A stretch of DNA of 64,000 bases, taken from NCBI RefSeq assembly GCF_018336815.1, contig NZ_CP050497.1, positions 310,001 through 374,000 of the forward strand, in the 5' to 3' direction. Each line of letters opens with the position of its first letter. The stretch's first letter is position 1. Below the pieces are notes generated by a model. The model worked only from the letters and a program-made list of their open reading frames with translations. It ran no database searches and was not told where the DNA came from. Positions 16,034-25,923 of this stretch are shown piece by piece. Made by a program: the position numbers and the translations under genes. Source of the DNA: Treponema vincentii (GTDB lineage: Bacteria > Spirochaetota > Spirochaetia > Treponematales > Treponemataceae).

Positions 16034-17027
16034 AGGTTATTGTGACTCCTTTAGGATAGTAAGATGCCCTATTGTACCATAGAAAGCTGACACGGTATGT
16101 CAGGTTTGAAAAAACATTTAAACTTTTTTTATGGTGCGCCGCTATTTTTTCAGCAAAATCGATTATTCCTTGTTTTAGAGTTTCCGGTTCAAGAATTTCT
16201 ACCTCGGTACCGAGCGACAAAATAAATCCGTACAGCCAATGATCGATCGGAAGGCATACCGAAAGCGTGTACGAGCCGTCCATATTTTTTGTGATAAGAT
16301 CGGGAGGAAATTCATCATAAAACCGATAAGCGATTCCGGCGGTGCATTTTAATTTTATGTTCGTAAGCGTCAGAGCATCGGAATACTCTGTACGGTCAGG
16401 TAGCTTGTTGAGCAATTCCATACGCTTAAATATTTTTACCGTCTGCATAACGGAAAGCATACGGTTTAACCGGAAAAGCCGATAAGCATTTTTGTCGGTA
16501 CACAAACTTTCAACGTACCACGCCTTGGATTTAAACAAAAGGCGAAGCGGATAAATAGTACGCTCAGTTTTTTCTCCATAGGAACTGAGATATTCAATGC
16601 GGAGCGCACGGCATTCCAAGATGGCTTGTTTAACCGTATCGAAAATGGACGTGTCGTTTTTGTTGTCCCAGCGGGAATAATCAACCTTAACCCAATCGGC
16701 ATGACGCTGAAAGACAGCAGACAACCGGTTTAAAATCGATTCGGTATGTATCTCGTCAACAGGCGATAAACATTGCAGGGCGAGCAGAATTTTATCTTGC
16801 TCTTCTTGTGTTACAATCGATTTATTGATGGTGTATGTTTCATCAATAAAAATTCCGCCGCCTGTTCCCTGCACCGTATACACCGGAATACCGGCACAGC
16901 TTAAAATATCAATATCACGATACACGGTACGAATCGATACAGCAAATTTTTTCGCAAGCTCCTGCGCCGTCGTTCGTTTTTTATTGAGGAGAATAAAGAC
17001 GATTTCAAAAAGCCGTTCGGAACGCAT
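15987..17027 (-). CDS. WYL-domain transcriptional regulator
   Basis: A YafY-type regulator: the HTH is MRSERLFEIVFILLNKKRTTAQELAKKFAVSIRTVYRDIDIL, and the WYL domain includes ALRIEYLSSYGEKTERTIYPLRLLFKSKAWYVESLC. The 346-residue frame ends in an atypical ~40-residue tail that overlaps clbS by 47 bp. One base fewer in the T7 run at 16124-16130 would stop it at 16118 right after AAHHKKV, the expected family end. So the overlap may be an artefact of a homopolymer indel. Divergent from the MmeI-like gene and upstream of clbS, its likely target. Confidence 0.87.
   Translation of the reverse strand: MRSERLFEIVFILLNKKRTTAQELAKKFAVSIRTVYRDIDILSCAGIPVYTVQGTGGGIFIDETYTINKSIVTQEEQDKILLALQCLSPVDEIHTESILNRLSAVFQRHADWVKVDYSRWDNKNDTSIFDTVKQAILECRALRIEYLSSYGEKTERTIYPLRLLFKSKAWYVESLCTDKNAYRLFRLNRMLSVMQTVKIFKRMELLNKLPDRTEYSDALTLTNIKLKCTAGIAYRFYDEFPPDLITKNMDGSYTLSVCLPIDHWLYGFILSLGTEVEILEPETLKQGIIDFAEKIAAHHKKSLNVFSNLTYRVSFLWYNRASYYPKGVTITYAKAYHQSRFNTSRK
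16071..16103 (-). promoter_or_regulatory. clbS promoter region with palindromic operator candidate
   Basis: On the minus strand a TACAAT box (16076-16071) is preceded by ctgaca-5-tgtcag, a perfect 6+6 palindrome (16087-16103) lying where the -35 region would be. The neighbouring WYL regulator is the natural candidate to bind it. No canonical -35 is seen, consistent with activator dependence or with overlap by the operator. Confidence 0.5.
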
Positions 17028-17127
17028 AACGATAAAAGTATAGCATAAAAAGCAGACGGGTTCCTATAAAGGACATTTAATTATAGCAGTTACAGCGTTG
17101 ATAATAGAGGTTAAAATCACCAATCTA

Positions 17128-17175
17128 TAGTACCTTAGCACTGCTAAAAGCTTGCAGTTTTTTAGAGGTACCCTC
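17128..17175. repeat. Short hairpin of the ctaaaa...tttttagag type
   Basis: agcactgctaaaag and cttgcagttttttagaggt form an imperfect stem just ahead of the MmeI-like gene. It resembles the terminal hairpin of the triple-hairpin repeat and similar elements at 35441 and 61054. Confidence 0.4.
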
Positions 17176-17215
17176 TTGCTTGACAATCGGTATAGACATT
17201 GGACATACTGATTAT

Positions 17216-19976
17216 ATGGCATTATCATTAAACGAAATTAAGATACGAGCGCAGCAGTTTGTACTGAACTGGAAAGATAAAGCGGCAACTGCGCGGGAAG
17301 AAGCGGATGCGCAAACCTTTGAAAACGAGTTTTTTGCAATTTTCGGTGTGCCACGCAATAAAATTGCCGTGTTTGAGCACAAAGTTAAACTGTTAGACGG
17401 TTCAAATGGATATATCGATCTTTTTTGGAAGAGTTACATTCTCATCGAAATGAAGTCTCCCGGCAAAGGCCGAAAAAAAGCCTTTGAACAGGCAAAAGCC
17501 TACGCCAATGCGCTGCAGAATGCCGATATGCCGAAGGGCATTTTGATTTGCGATTTTGTTCATTTCGACTACTATCATTTAGAAAAAGATGCGGAGCTCA
17601 CCTCTTTTACGATTGATGAACTGGCGGAGTATATTGAGCTGTTTCTCTTTCTTGCAGGTTATAAAGATGTTGAATATAAAAAGCAGGATGCGGTCAATAT
17701 CGAAGCAGCGGAAAAGATGGGAGAATTGCACGACACCTTAAAAGAGATCGGCTATACCGGACATCAACTGGAGTTGTATTTGGTTCGTCTGTTATTTTGT
17801 TTGTTTGCTGATGACACCGGTATTTTTTGAGCATGATCATTTTATTAAATATATTTTGCAGCGGACGAATCTTGACGGCAGCGATTTAGCGATGCACATT
17901 CAAAAGATTTTTGAAGTGCTCAATACGCCGAAAGAAAAGCGGCTTAGAACACTTGATGAGCAGCTGGCGCGTTTTCCGTATATCAACGGCGGGCTTTTTA
18001 AGGAGCTGCTTCCCACTGCGGATTTTAATTGTGCAATGCGGGAAAAACTGATTGAATGCTGTGCGCTGGATTGGAGCGGTATTTCTCCGGCAATTTTCGG
18101 TGCGATGTTTCAGAGTGTGATGAAGCCGGAAGAACGGCACGCTTTGGGAGCGCACTATACCAGCGAAACAAATATCTTAAAACTCATTCATCCGCTCTTT
18201 TTAGATTCTCTGTGGACAGAATTTGATAAATACAAACAGTACACCTCCGAAGCCCGCGTAACAAACTTGAACGCGCTGCATGATAAAATTGCACATTTAA
18301 CCTTTCTTGACCCAGCCTGCGGCTGCGGGAATTTTTTGGTTATTGCATACCGTGAGCTGCGTCTTTTGGAACTTGCGATTATTGAAGAATTGAAAAGCGC
18401 AGATCAGCAGCTGCTTGATGTCGGCGAATATATCAAGGTAAATGTTAATCAGTTTTACGGCATAGAGCTTGAAGAGTTTCCCGCTCAAATTGCACAAACG
18501 GCGCTGTGGCTGATGGATCATCAAATGAATAGACTGGTAGGCAGCCGCTTCGGTCAATACTTTGCGCGTATCCCGTTGGTTAATTCCGCGTCGATTGTAC
18601 AGGGCAATGCGCTTGCGCTTGATTGGGAGACCATCGTACCAAAACATAACCTTTCGTATATTCTCGGCAATCCGCCGTTTTTAGGTGCGCGGGTGATGGA
18701 GAAAGAACAGTCTGCGGAGCTTGCAATGCTTTTTAGCGGGGTAAAGAATGCGGGGAATCTTGACTACGTTACGGGCTGGTATAAAAAGGCTGCGGAGTAT
18801 ATTCAAGGAACGCAGATTGAATGCGCCTTTGTTTCTACTAATTCTATTTGTCAGGGGCAGCAAGTACCGATTTTGTGGCCCAATCTTTTTGCGTGCGGGG
18901 TGCATATCAATTTTGCGCACCAGACTTTTAAGTGGTCGAATGAAGCGCGGGGAAATGCGGCAGTGTACTGCATTATTGTCGGCTTTTCTCTCCGGAGCCG
19001 AACGGAAAAACAACTCTTTTTATATGACGATATAAAAGGAGAGCCGAAAGCTCAAACAGTCAAGCGGATAAATGCTTATTTAGCTGATGCACAACATGTG
19101 TTTATTGATAGTAGAAGTTCGGTACTTGATACACAAACTAATCCGATGGTGTTTGGCAGTATGCCGAATGACGGCGGTAATCTCATTATAGAAGAAAATG
19201 AATACGCCTCCTTTTTACAACAAGAACCGGAAGCAGAACGGTATATCCGTCCGTTTTTGGGGGCGGAAGAGTTTATCAATAATAAAAAACGATATTGTCT
19301 CTGGCTTTTGAATGCGGAACCTCAGCACCTAAAAAAATGCCCGCTCATTGTAGCGCGAATACAAAAGGTGCGGGAACACCGTGAAGGCAGCAGCCGTGAG
19401 GCAACACGGAAACTTGCGCAAACACCGTCCCTCTTTGGAGAAATCCGTCAGCCGGAGTCGGGACATTATCTCCTCGTGCCGAGTACATCATCAGAACGCC
19501 GTAAATATATTCCGATTGGTTTTATGAATAGTTCTGATATTTCAAGCAATGCGAACTTACTCGTTCCCAATGCAACGCTATACGAGTTCGGGGTGCTTAC
19601 CTCACAGATGCACATGGCGTGGATGCGTACCGTATGCGGGCGGCTCAAAAGCGATTACCGCTATTCTGCACAGATTGTGTATAACAACTTCCCGTGGCCG
19701 GATGTTTCGGAAGAACAAAAGGCAGCTATTATGCAAAAGGCGCAAGCGGTATTGGACGCGCGCTCGCAGTTTCCCGATAGCTCCCTTGCCGACTTATACG
19801 ATCCCAATACGATGCCGCCGGTACTCACCAAAGCGCACGCCGCCCTTGATTCCGCTGTGGATAAGCTGTATCGTAAAACAGCCTTCCCCGACGATACCGC
19901 CCGTGTGGCTTTTTTGTTCGAGCTGTATGGGAAGAAGACGGAGGGGCTGTTGGCGGGGAAGAGGAAACGGATATAA
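17216..19976 (+). pseudogene. MmeI-like type IIL restriction-methyltransferase, frameshifted at T6
   Basis: Two overlapping frames (17180-17830 and 17805-19976) together encode one ~920-residue protein, the size of MmeI. The N-terminal nuclease has the PD-(D/E)XK residues Asp68, Glu78 and Lys80 (GYIDLFW...LIEMKSPGK), close to their positions in MmeI. The methyltransferase has motif I DPACGCGNFL and motif IV LGNPPFLGAR. A target-recognition C-terminus follows (NLLVPNATLYEFGVLTSQMHMAW, YNNFPWP). The break is at FADDTGIF/EHDHF in ttttttg (T6, 17823-17828): five Ts would join the frames. If real, the enzyme is currently off. Confidence 0.85.
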
Positions 19977-20047
19977 AATTAAGGAGATTAGAATACTATG
20001 TCTGATATACAATATACTGAACAACTAAAACTTGAAAATCATCGGAT

Positions 20048-21208
20048 ATGGAAACAGTACAGGATCGGAAAAGGCCAAATGATATAGTTTCCTTTCTGCG
20101 CAAGAAAGATTTTTTATTTTTAGACTATCTTCGAAACGGCGGATTAGGAGAGACTGTTATACTACTTGATCAAGAAATGCAGATACTGTTTGTATGTAAG
20201 AAATATCAGCCCCATTCCAATCAGATTAAAGAAAAATATTATCAATATTTTAAAAATGAAATAAAATTAATGTTTCAACTCTATCATCCTAATATTGTAC
20301 GAATATTTAATTACTATTTATATCCTGAACAAACCACAGGTTATATTTTGATGGAATATATTGATGGTGAGGATATCTACACCTATCTAAAAAAGAATCC
20401 TGAAAGAATAAACTCTGTTTTTGAACAAGTTATAGAGGCATTTGTATATTTAGAAAGTAACAATATATTACATAGAGATATACGCATAAACAACATATTG
20501 GTAAATTTCAATGGTCAGGTTAAAGTTATAGATTTTGGATTTGGGAAAACTATAAATTATGATAATGATTGTGAGAAAAGCATTAGCCTAAATTGGTGGT
20601 GTGATAAACCGTATGATTTTACACAGAATATATATAGTCATAAGACAGAAATCTATTTTGTAGGTAAATTATTTGAACAAATCGGTAAGTATCTATATCA
20701 AGAGAAGATTTTTTATGAATTTAGATATGAAAGTCTATTATCAGAAATGATACGACTTAACCCATCCGACAGAATACAAAGTTTTTCCGATATAAAAGAA
20801 AAAATCCTAAAAGATAATAATCAAAATATCGAATTTTTTACAGATGAAGAAAAAAAGATATATAAAAATTTTATTGATGCACTGGTTACTTCTATTGCAA
20901 TGATTGATAAAGATGCTTCATATACCACAGATATTGATATAATTATACAGAAGATTCAAAATATATATACCATAAATCAACTTGAAAATGAAGTACAAAA
21001 TATATCCGATGTTATCCGTACATTTATTTCCGGTAGATTTCGTTATTATCCCCAACAACACTATGACTGCTATCTTTTAAAGAATTTTATAAACCTATTA
21101 AAGAACTCAAACAATGGAAGAAAAAATATTATATTACTCAACATACATAACAGATTAAACCAGATAGAACATAACTCTATCGATTTTTTTGATCCCGTTC
21201 CTTTTTAG
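20048..21208 (+). CDS. Serine/threonine protein kinase-like protein
   Basis: A Hanks-type kinase of about 386 residues: glycine loop LRNGGLGETV, catalytic Lys in LFVCKKY, Glu helix KNEIKLMFQLYHPNIVRIF, catalytic loop LHRDIRINNILVN near residue 140, and the DFG motif IDFGFGK. The C-terminal ~140 residues match no domain I know. A better start may be ATG 19998, which has a strong ribosome binding site (aaggaga): its frame MSDIQYTEQLKLENHRIWKQ runs into a stop, but one more A in the aaaa run near 20071 would fuse it to RPNDIVSFLRKK. AT-rich; sits between R-M and a truncated RT, suggesting a defence context. Confidence 0.83.
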   Translation: METVQDRKRPNDIVSFLRKKDFLFLDYLRNGGLGETVILLDQEMQILFVCKKYQPHSNQIKEKYYQYFKNEIKLMFQLYHPNIVRIFNYYLYPEQTTGYILMEYIDGEDIYTYLKKNPERINSVFEQVIEAFVYLESNNILHRDIRINNILVNFNGQVKVIDFGFGKTINYDNDCEKSISLNWWCDKPYDFTQNIYSHKTEIYFVGKLFEQIGKYLYQEKIFYEFRYESLLSEMIRLNPSDRIQSFSDIKEKILKDNNQNIEFFTDEEKKIYKNFIDALVTSIAMIDKDASYTTDIDIIIQKIQNIYTINQLENEVQNISDVIRTFISGRFRYYPQQHYDCYLLKNFINLLKNSNNGRKNIILLNIHNRLNQIEHNSIDFFDPVPF

Positions 21209-21226
21209 AGTGAAATAATTCACTAG

Positions 21227-22153
21227 CGGCGAAAACATCTCCGTATATATGGTCAAACAAATGGCATTCCGCAAGGTTCTGGTTTGATGGATTTTATTGC
21301 TGAAATGGTACTGGGTTATATTGACACATTATTATCCGATCGAATTAAAGCAAATAATATAACCGATTATCATATATTACGTTACCGTGATGATTATAAG
21401 ATATTTGTTAACAATCCTCATACAGGAGAACACATCTTAAAAATAATAACCGAGGTTCTTGCTGAATTTGGAATGAAGCCAAATACATTAAAAACAAATA
21501 CATACGACAATATAATTTTACATGCAATCAAAAAAGACAAACTCGCATGGCTTATAAAGAAACAATCCAATAAAGATTTACAGAAGCATTTGCTGCTAAT
21601 ATACAAACATGCATTAGAATATCCCCATGCAGGCAGTTTAATAACCCCTCTACAAGATTGCTATTTCCGAATAAAGAAAGGCAAGCGTTTGCAAAATCAT
21701 TCTAAGTCATTAATAGCTATCATCGTTGATATAGCCTATCGCAATCCTCGAACGTATGCAATATGTGCAGCAATGTTAAGCATAATATTAGCTCAACTGT
21801 CGAACAAAGACGAACAAAAAGGAATTATTACCAAAATAAAGAATAAATTTAGCTTAATTCCAAATACAAGCAACATGCTTATATGGCTACAGCGGATAAG
21901 CTTATTTTTTAAATTTGATATCGACTATGATGATGCTTTATGCCGTTTGATTGATCATGCCTTCAAAGAGATGGATAATAATTCTTTATCGGATACTGAT
22001 ATAAATCAAATCTGGAATATGGATTGGGTAAGTTCTCAGGAATTAAAAAACATATTGAAAGCAAATAGCATTATCAATAAAACAGAATTCAAAAAACTCT
22101 CAAGAGAAATCTTGTTAAAAGAAATAGAAGCTTCATTGATAAGAAACTATTAG
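21227..22153 (+). pseudogene. 5'-truncated reverse transcriptase of the defence (unknown-group) type
   Basis: The open frame begins just after a stop at 21224-21226 and at once shows RT motif 4, YGQTNGIPQGSGLMDFIAE, then the catalytic YRDD in ILRYRDDYKIF, and a ~220-residue C-terminal extension of helices (PHAGSLITPLQDCYFRIKKGKRL...). The N-terminal fingers and the first catalytic Asp are missing, so the protein cannot be an active polymerase. Style of motifs and extension suggests the DRT/Abi-like RTs rather than DGR, retron or group II intron enzymes; I cannot name the subgroup. It is in the same frame as the kinase gene and starts 18 bp after its stop. Confidence 0.75.
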
Positions 22154-22178
22154 ATAAAATTATTAACAAATCGGTTGC

Positions 22179-22298
22179 TTAGTATTTCTTCAGCTTTTCA
22201 ATCTCTTTAAAAAGTTTATGCACATTACAAAATGACGCAGATTTATCTTCATCATTCTTATTTCTTTCTTCCAATTTCAAAACCGTTGTATTACTTTG
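22179..22298 (-). pseudogene. Short coiled-coil remnant
   Basis: Thirty-nine open codons with a charged helical sequence (LKLEERNKNDEDKSAS, CNVHKLFKEIEKLKKY) and no start codon or ribosome binding site. Looks like the 3' remainder of a lost gene, of unknown family. Confidence 0.25.
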
Positions 22299-22356
22299 TC
22301 ACGTAAGATGAGTATGCTGTAGAATCATTCCGTCTTCAGATAGAGCAGATCAACAT

Positions 22357-24072
22357 CTAGCTCATGTTGTTTTGTGCGTTATAGAGGGCGGCATAGACAC
22401 CGCCTTTTGCCAGTAGCTCTGCATGCGTTCCTTGCTCGCAAATGCCTTCATCATCAACTACTACAATACGGTCTGCATTGCGGATTGTTGAGAGGCGATG
22501 GGCAATAATCAGTGTTGTACGACCCCGTGCGAGTTCTTCAAATGATTTTTGAATTTTTATTTCCGTTGCGGTATCAAGAGCCGAAGTTGCTTCATCAAGT
22601 ATTAAAATCGGGGGATTTTTTAAAAAGGTTCGTGCAATCGCAACCCGCTGTTTTTGCCCGCCGGAAAGCCGTACCCCCCGCTCTCCGACAAGCGTATTAT
22701 ACCCGTCCGGCATCTGCATAATATCTTCATGAATTTCAGCCCGTTTTGCTGCATGTATTATATCCTGTTCAGAAGCGTCATTGTTTCCGTATGCAATATT
22801 TTCCTTAATGGTACCGGCAAATAAGAAAACATCCTGTTGAACAATACCGATTTGCCGCCGTAAACTGTGCACGGTAATATCCTGTATATTCCGCCCATCG
22901 AGGGTAATGGTTCCTGCGGACGGTTCATAAAAACGGGGCAGTAAATTACATAAACTGGTTTTTCCTCCGCCGGACGGTCCTACAAAAGCAATGGTTTGCC
23001 CTGCCTGTATATCCATGTTGATATTTTTTAATACCGTAACCCCATCTTGATACGAAAACGAAACATTATGATAGCAGATGTTTCCATGAGCTAAAGTAAT
23101 TTCTACCGCATTATCATGATCGCTAATACTATCATCTGTTTCCATGAGTTCTTTAAAGCGTTTAAAACCTGCCATACCGTTTGCGTATAGTTCAATAAAA
23201 GCAGTAAGGCGGCGGATAGGCTGTAAAAATGCACCGGCAAAAAGTGTTGCAGTAATAAGGTCGGTAAGCGTCATCGTCTTCTGCATAATAAAAAAACCGC
23301 CCGCGGCAATAATCACTAAATGTAACATTGAAATAAGAAACTCTAAACGGCTAAAGAAAAATGCCATATTCCAATAAAAACGTTTTTTTGCCGTATAAAA
23401 TGCCTGATTGTTTTTTTCAAAACGATCTTGTTCATAGCTTTCATTTGTAAATATTTGTGTTACCCGTATTCCCGAAAGAGCGGATTCAATAGCGGTATTT
23501 ATTGCAGCAGTTTCTTCCTTTACACGGCGGGACGCTTTCATAATATGTACACGGCAGCGGACAGTATGAAAAAATGCGATGGGTATAAAGAGCGTCAAAA
23601 GCAGTGCGAGTTCCCATCTGATAGAAGCCATAAGTGCCAGCGAGCCGGTCAGCGTTAATACTGAAATAAAGAGGTCTTCCGGTCCGTGATGCGATAACTC
23701 GGTAATTTCGAACAAATCTGTTGTAATGCGGGACATCAGCTGTCCGGTTCTATTGGTATCAAAAAAATGAAACGACTGTTTTTCTATATGGCGAAAAAGA
23801 TTCCGCCGCATATCCGCTTCAACTTTAACGCCGAAAAGATGCCCGAAATACGTTACAAAATACTGAGCAGCACTGCGGATAAGATATAATCCTATCATTA
23901 TTACAATAAATGCATAAAAGGCTGCATAGTCAGCCTTGGGTAAAAAATGTTGGATGCTGTATCTGCTTGCCATGGGGAAGATAATATCTACCGCTGCAAT
24001 AAAAGCTGCACAGCACAGATCGGCAGTAAAGAGTTTCCAATGAGGTTTAAAATATGAAAAGAATAAACGCAT
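22357..24072 (-). CDS. ABC transporter, fused permease/ATPase (MsbA/multidrug type)
   Basis: A 571-residue half-transporter. Six membrane helices occupy residues ~1-310, with the ABC-exporter coupling region FFDTNRTGQLMSRITTDL. The nucleotide-binding domain has Walker A VGPSGGGKTSLCNLLPRFYEP, Q-loop IGIVQQDVFLFAGTIKENIAYG, signature VRLSGGQKQRVAIAR, Walker B ILILDEATSALD and switch IIAHRLSTI. It should homodimerise in the inner membrane and export lipids or drugs. Monocistronic by spacing. Confidence 0.93.
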   Translation of the reverse strand: MRLFFSYFKPHWKLFTADLCCAAFIAAVDIIFPMASRYSIQHFLPKADYAAFYAFIVIMIGLYLIRSAAQYFVTYFGHLFGVKVEADMRRNLFRHIEKQSFHFFDTNRTGQLMSRITTDLFEITELSHHGPEDLFISVLTLTGSLALMASIRWELALLLTLFIPIAFFHTVRCRVHIMKASRRVKEETAAINTAIESALSGIRVTQIFTNESYEQDRFEKNNQAFYTAKKRFYWNMAFFFSRLEFLISMLHLVIIAAGGFFIMQKTMTLTDLITATLFAGAFLQPIRRLTAFIELYANGMAGFKRFKELMETDDSISDHDNAVEITLAHGNICYHNVSFSYQDGVTVLKNINMDIQAGQTIAFVGPSGGGKTSLCNLLPRFYEPSAGTITLDGRNIQDITVHSLRRQIGIVQQDVFLFAGTIKENIAYGNNDASEQDIIHAAKRAEIHEDIMQMPDGYNTLVGERGVRLSGGQKQRVAIARTFLKNPPILILDEATSALDTATEIKIQKSFEELARGRTTLIIAHRLSTIRNADRIVVVDDEGICEQGTHAELLAKGGVYAALYNAQNNMS

Positions 24073-24120
24073 ACGGCGTATTCTAACAAGTGTTTGAAAA
24101 AATGTATAGAAAGTGCATTG

Positions 24121-24160
24121 CTATGAAAGATTATATCCGGACAATCCGGCAGTGCTTGTT
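24121..24160. repeat. Dispersed 40-bp repeat (third copy)
   Basis: ctatgaaagattata, three variable bases and then caatccggcagtgcttgtt. The same block is at 15441-15480, and its second half at 14739-14758. It lies in the intergenic space upstream of the ABC transporter. Confidence 0.55.
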
Positions 24161-24208
24161 TTATTAAAATATGGTTTCCATTCATCCGGGGATTGGTTTT
24201 CCAACTTG

Positions 24209-24670
24209 TTACCAAATCAATCTAAGCGCTGCAATTATTCCTATTATAATTATAACAACAGCGACGGCTAATTTTCGGCGTGTGCGGTATTCTTGTTCGG
24301 TTTTTGATCTCCGTTTCAGGAAGAATCGGTCAAATAGGACGATTGCTGCTATTCCAAGGATAATTAAGATGATAAAACCTATAAGACCATAGCCGGTTTT
24401 ATCGGAATATCCTATAAAGATATCTGAGCCTGCGCCATCGCCGATAAATATATCTTGCTTTAGCTTTAGAAGAATTGCAATAAAAGATATAATAAGGAAA
24501 AATAAGAAGATAAGTGCGGCAAAAAAATATTGCCGATGCAGCGGGTCTTTTTTCGTTTTCATAGTAAAAAAGTTTTTTACGGTAATTGAGCCGAGAATCG
24601 TAACGAGAACAGCATATATAATACAAACAATAAGTATCCGCATTTTTTCTCCATTTCTATCATAAAACAT
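24209..24670 (-). CDS. Membrane protein, four transmembrane helices
   Basis: A 153-residue hydrophobic protein with helices near residues 10-30 (MRILIVCIIYAVLVTIL region), 45-67, 90-110 and 127-150, and a basic loop FLKRRSKTEQEYRTRRK before the last helix. No family recognised. The frame opens 27 bp upstream of a plausible second start (MRILIVCI...), which follows gaga and may be the true start. Confidence 0.7.
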   Translation of the reverse strand: MFYDRNGEKMRILIVCIIYAVLVTILGSITVKNFFTMKTKKDPLHRQYFFAALIFLFFLIISFIAILLKLKQDIFIGDGAGSDIFIGYSDKTGYGLIGFIILIILGIAAIVLFDRFFLKRRSKTEQEYRTRRKLAVAVVIIIIGIIAALRLIW

Positions 24671-24734
24671 TGACTTTTTTAGTCATTGTTAGTATCGTCA
24701 TAAAATCTAATTTTATTATTTATGGATGTGAAAA

Positions 24735-25499
24735 ATGAACAAAAAGATTCTATCGATTATTGCTGCGGCACTTCTTGTGTTTTCTTTTACGGTAAGCTGT
24801 AAAAAACAACCGGCCGCCGAAACTGCTGCTCCGGCGGAAGGCGCTAACACCGAGACAACAAAAACAGAGGAAGAAAAAGAACTTCCCCCTCCGACGAAAA
24901 AAGAGGTCGGCTATGCGTTCGGCGTTATGATGGGAACATCGCTTAAAGACTTTAAACTGGATGTCGATTACGGTGAATTGGTAAAAGGTTTAAAGGATGT
25001 CGAAAAAAACAAAGATATAGATATTACTGCTGCACAGAAGGTATTACAGCGGGCAAGCGAAGCTGCTTATAAGAAAGAAGCTGCAGAAAATTTGGCAAAA
25101 GAAACAGAATTTCTTGAAAAAAATGGAAAAAAAGATGGTGTAAAGACAACCGAAAGCGGTTTGCAATATGAAGTTATAACCGAAGGAACCGGTTCTGTTC
25201 CGCTCGTTACCGATACGGTAAAAGTGCATTACAAAGGGACGTTACTTGACGGCACCGTCTTTGACAGCTCTTACGACCGAGGAAATCCCGTTGAATTTCC
25301 GTTAAATGCCGTTATTCCCGGCTGGACGGAAGGCTTGCAGCTGATGAAAGTCGGTTCAAAATACAAGCTTTATATCCCCTCTAAGATTGCTTATGGAGAA
25401 CGCGGCGTTTCACAGGTTATTCCTCCTAACTCAACATTGATTTTTGAAGTTGAGTTATTGGGCATCCTCCCGCCCGAAGCGGAAAAACCTGCAGAATAA
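24735..25499 (+). CDS. FKBP-type peptidyl-prolyl isomerase lipoprotein
   Basis: A 254-residue lipoprotein: signal [24 protein letters not shown] with a lipobox ending FTVSC, then an Ala/Glu/Thr-rich linker. Next comes the FkpA/Mip-type N-terminal dimerisation domain ([27 protein letters not shown]) and a C-terminal FKBP domain at ~145-245 ([57 protein letters not shown]). Probably a membrane-anchored periplasmic folding catalyst like macrophage-infectivity-potentiator proteins. Followed by a clear terminator. Confidence 0.92.
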   Translation: MNKKILSIIAAALLVFSFTVSCKKQPAAETAAPAEGANTETTKTEEEKELPPPTKKEVGYAFGVMMGTSLKDFKLDVDYGELVKGLKDVEKNKDIDITAAQKVLQRASEAAYKKEAAENLAKETEFLEKNGKKDGVKTTESGLQYEVITEGTGSVPLVTDTVKVHYKGTLLDGTVFDSSYDRGNPVEFPLNAVIPGWTEGLQLMKVGSKYKLYIPSKIAYGERGVSQVIPPNSTLIFEVELLGILPPEAEKPAE

Positions 25500-25588
25500 G
25501 CGATTTAACATCACAAATCGGAGACACGAGACTGTCGAAAAAGCAACCAACTTTTGAGACATCCCCGGATGCCCGACCGTAATTTCTG

Positions 25589-25632
25589 AAAAAGCCGTCT
25601 AAAGTCTTCATCGGATTTTAGTCGGCTTTTTT
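25589..25632 (+). terminator. Rho-independent terminator after the FKBP gene
   Basis: aaaaagccg (25589) pairs with cggcttttt (25623), with further internal pairing (ctaaa/tttag) and a run of six Ts at the end. It lies about 90 bp after the FKBP stop. Confidence 0.75.
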
Positions 25633-25741
25633 ATTTGTGCGGATGGTTTACACACCGGCGTTCCGGAAATATTTTAAACGGTAGCCTTCGTTCTGTGCGA
25701 AATTTTAAATAAAATTCCGCACGGTTTTTCAGTAGGATAGG

Positions 25742-25879
25742 CAAATACATCAGGCAGAGTAGATAAAAATCGCAGAATTATAGAGGTTGTGAGACCATTT
25801 GAGCCGCACAGCGGCGAAACTCTGGTTGAACGGCCTCTATAATTCTGCGGGGCTGTTAAAAAATGGGCTGATGTATTTG
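25742..25879. repeat. Nested palindromic element (138 bp)
   Basis: Outer perfect 12-bp arms (25742-25753 caaatacatcag; 25868-25879), inner perfect 16-bp arms (25771-25786 cgcagaattatagagg; 25834-25849), and a small central stem gccgc/gcggc (25803-25807, 25811-25815). It has no coding potential and lies just upstream of the phosphatidyltransferase gene. It looks like a miniature inverted-repeat element or a structured leader. Confidence 0.7.
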
Positions 25880-25923
25880 TCCTAGGGTTTGACAAACTCG
25901 TACCGATAAGAGATACTCAAACT

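Noticed and set aside
21284-22153. Truncated RT as part of the DGR
   Set aside because: Its motifs (PQGSG, YRDD) and long C-terminal extension differ from the DGR RT at 2057-3037; it lies 18 kb away with no TR/VR.
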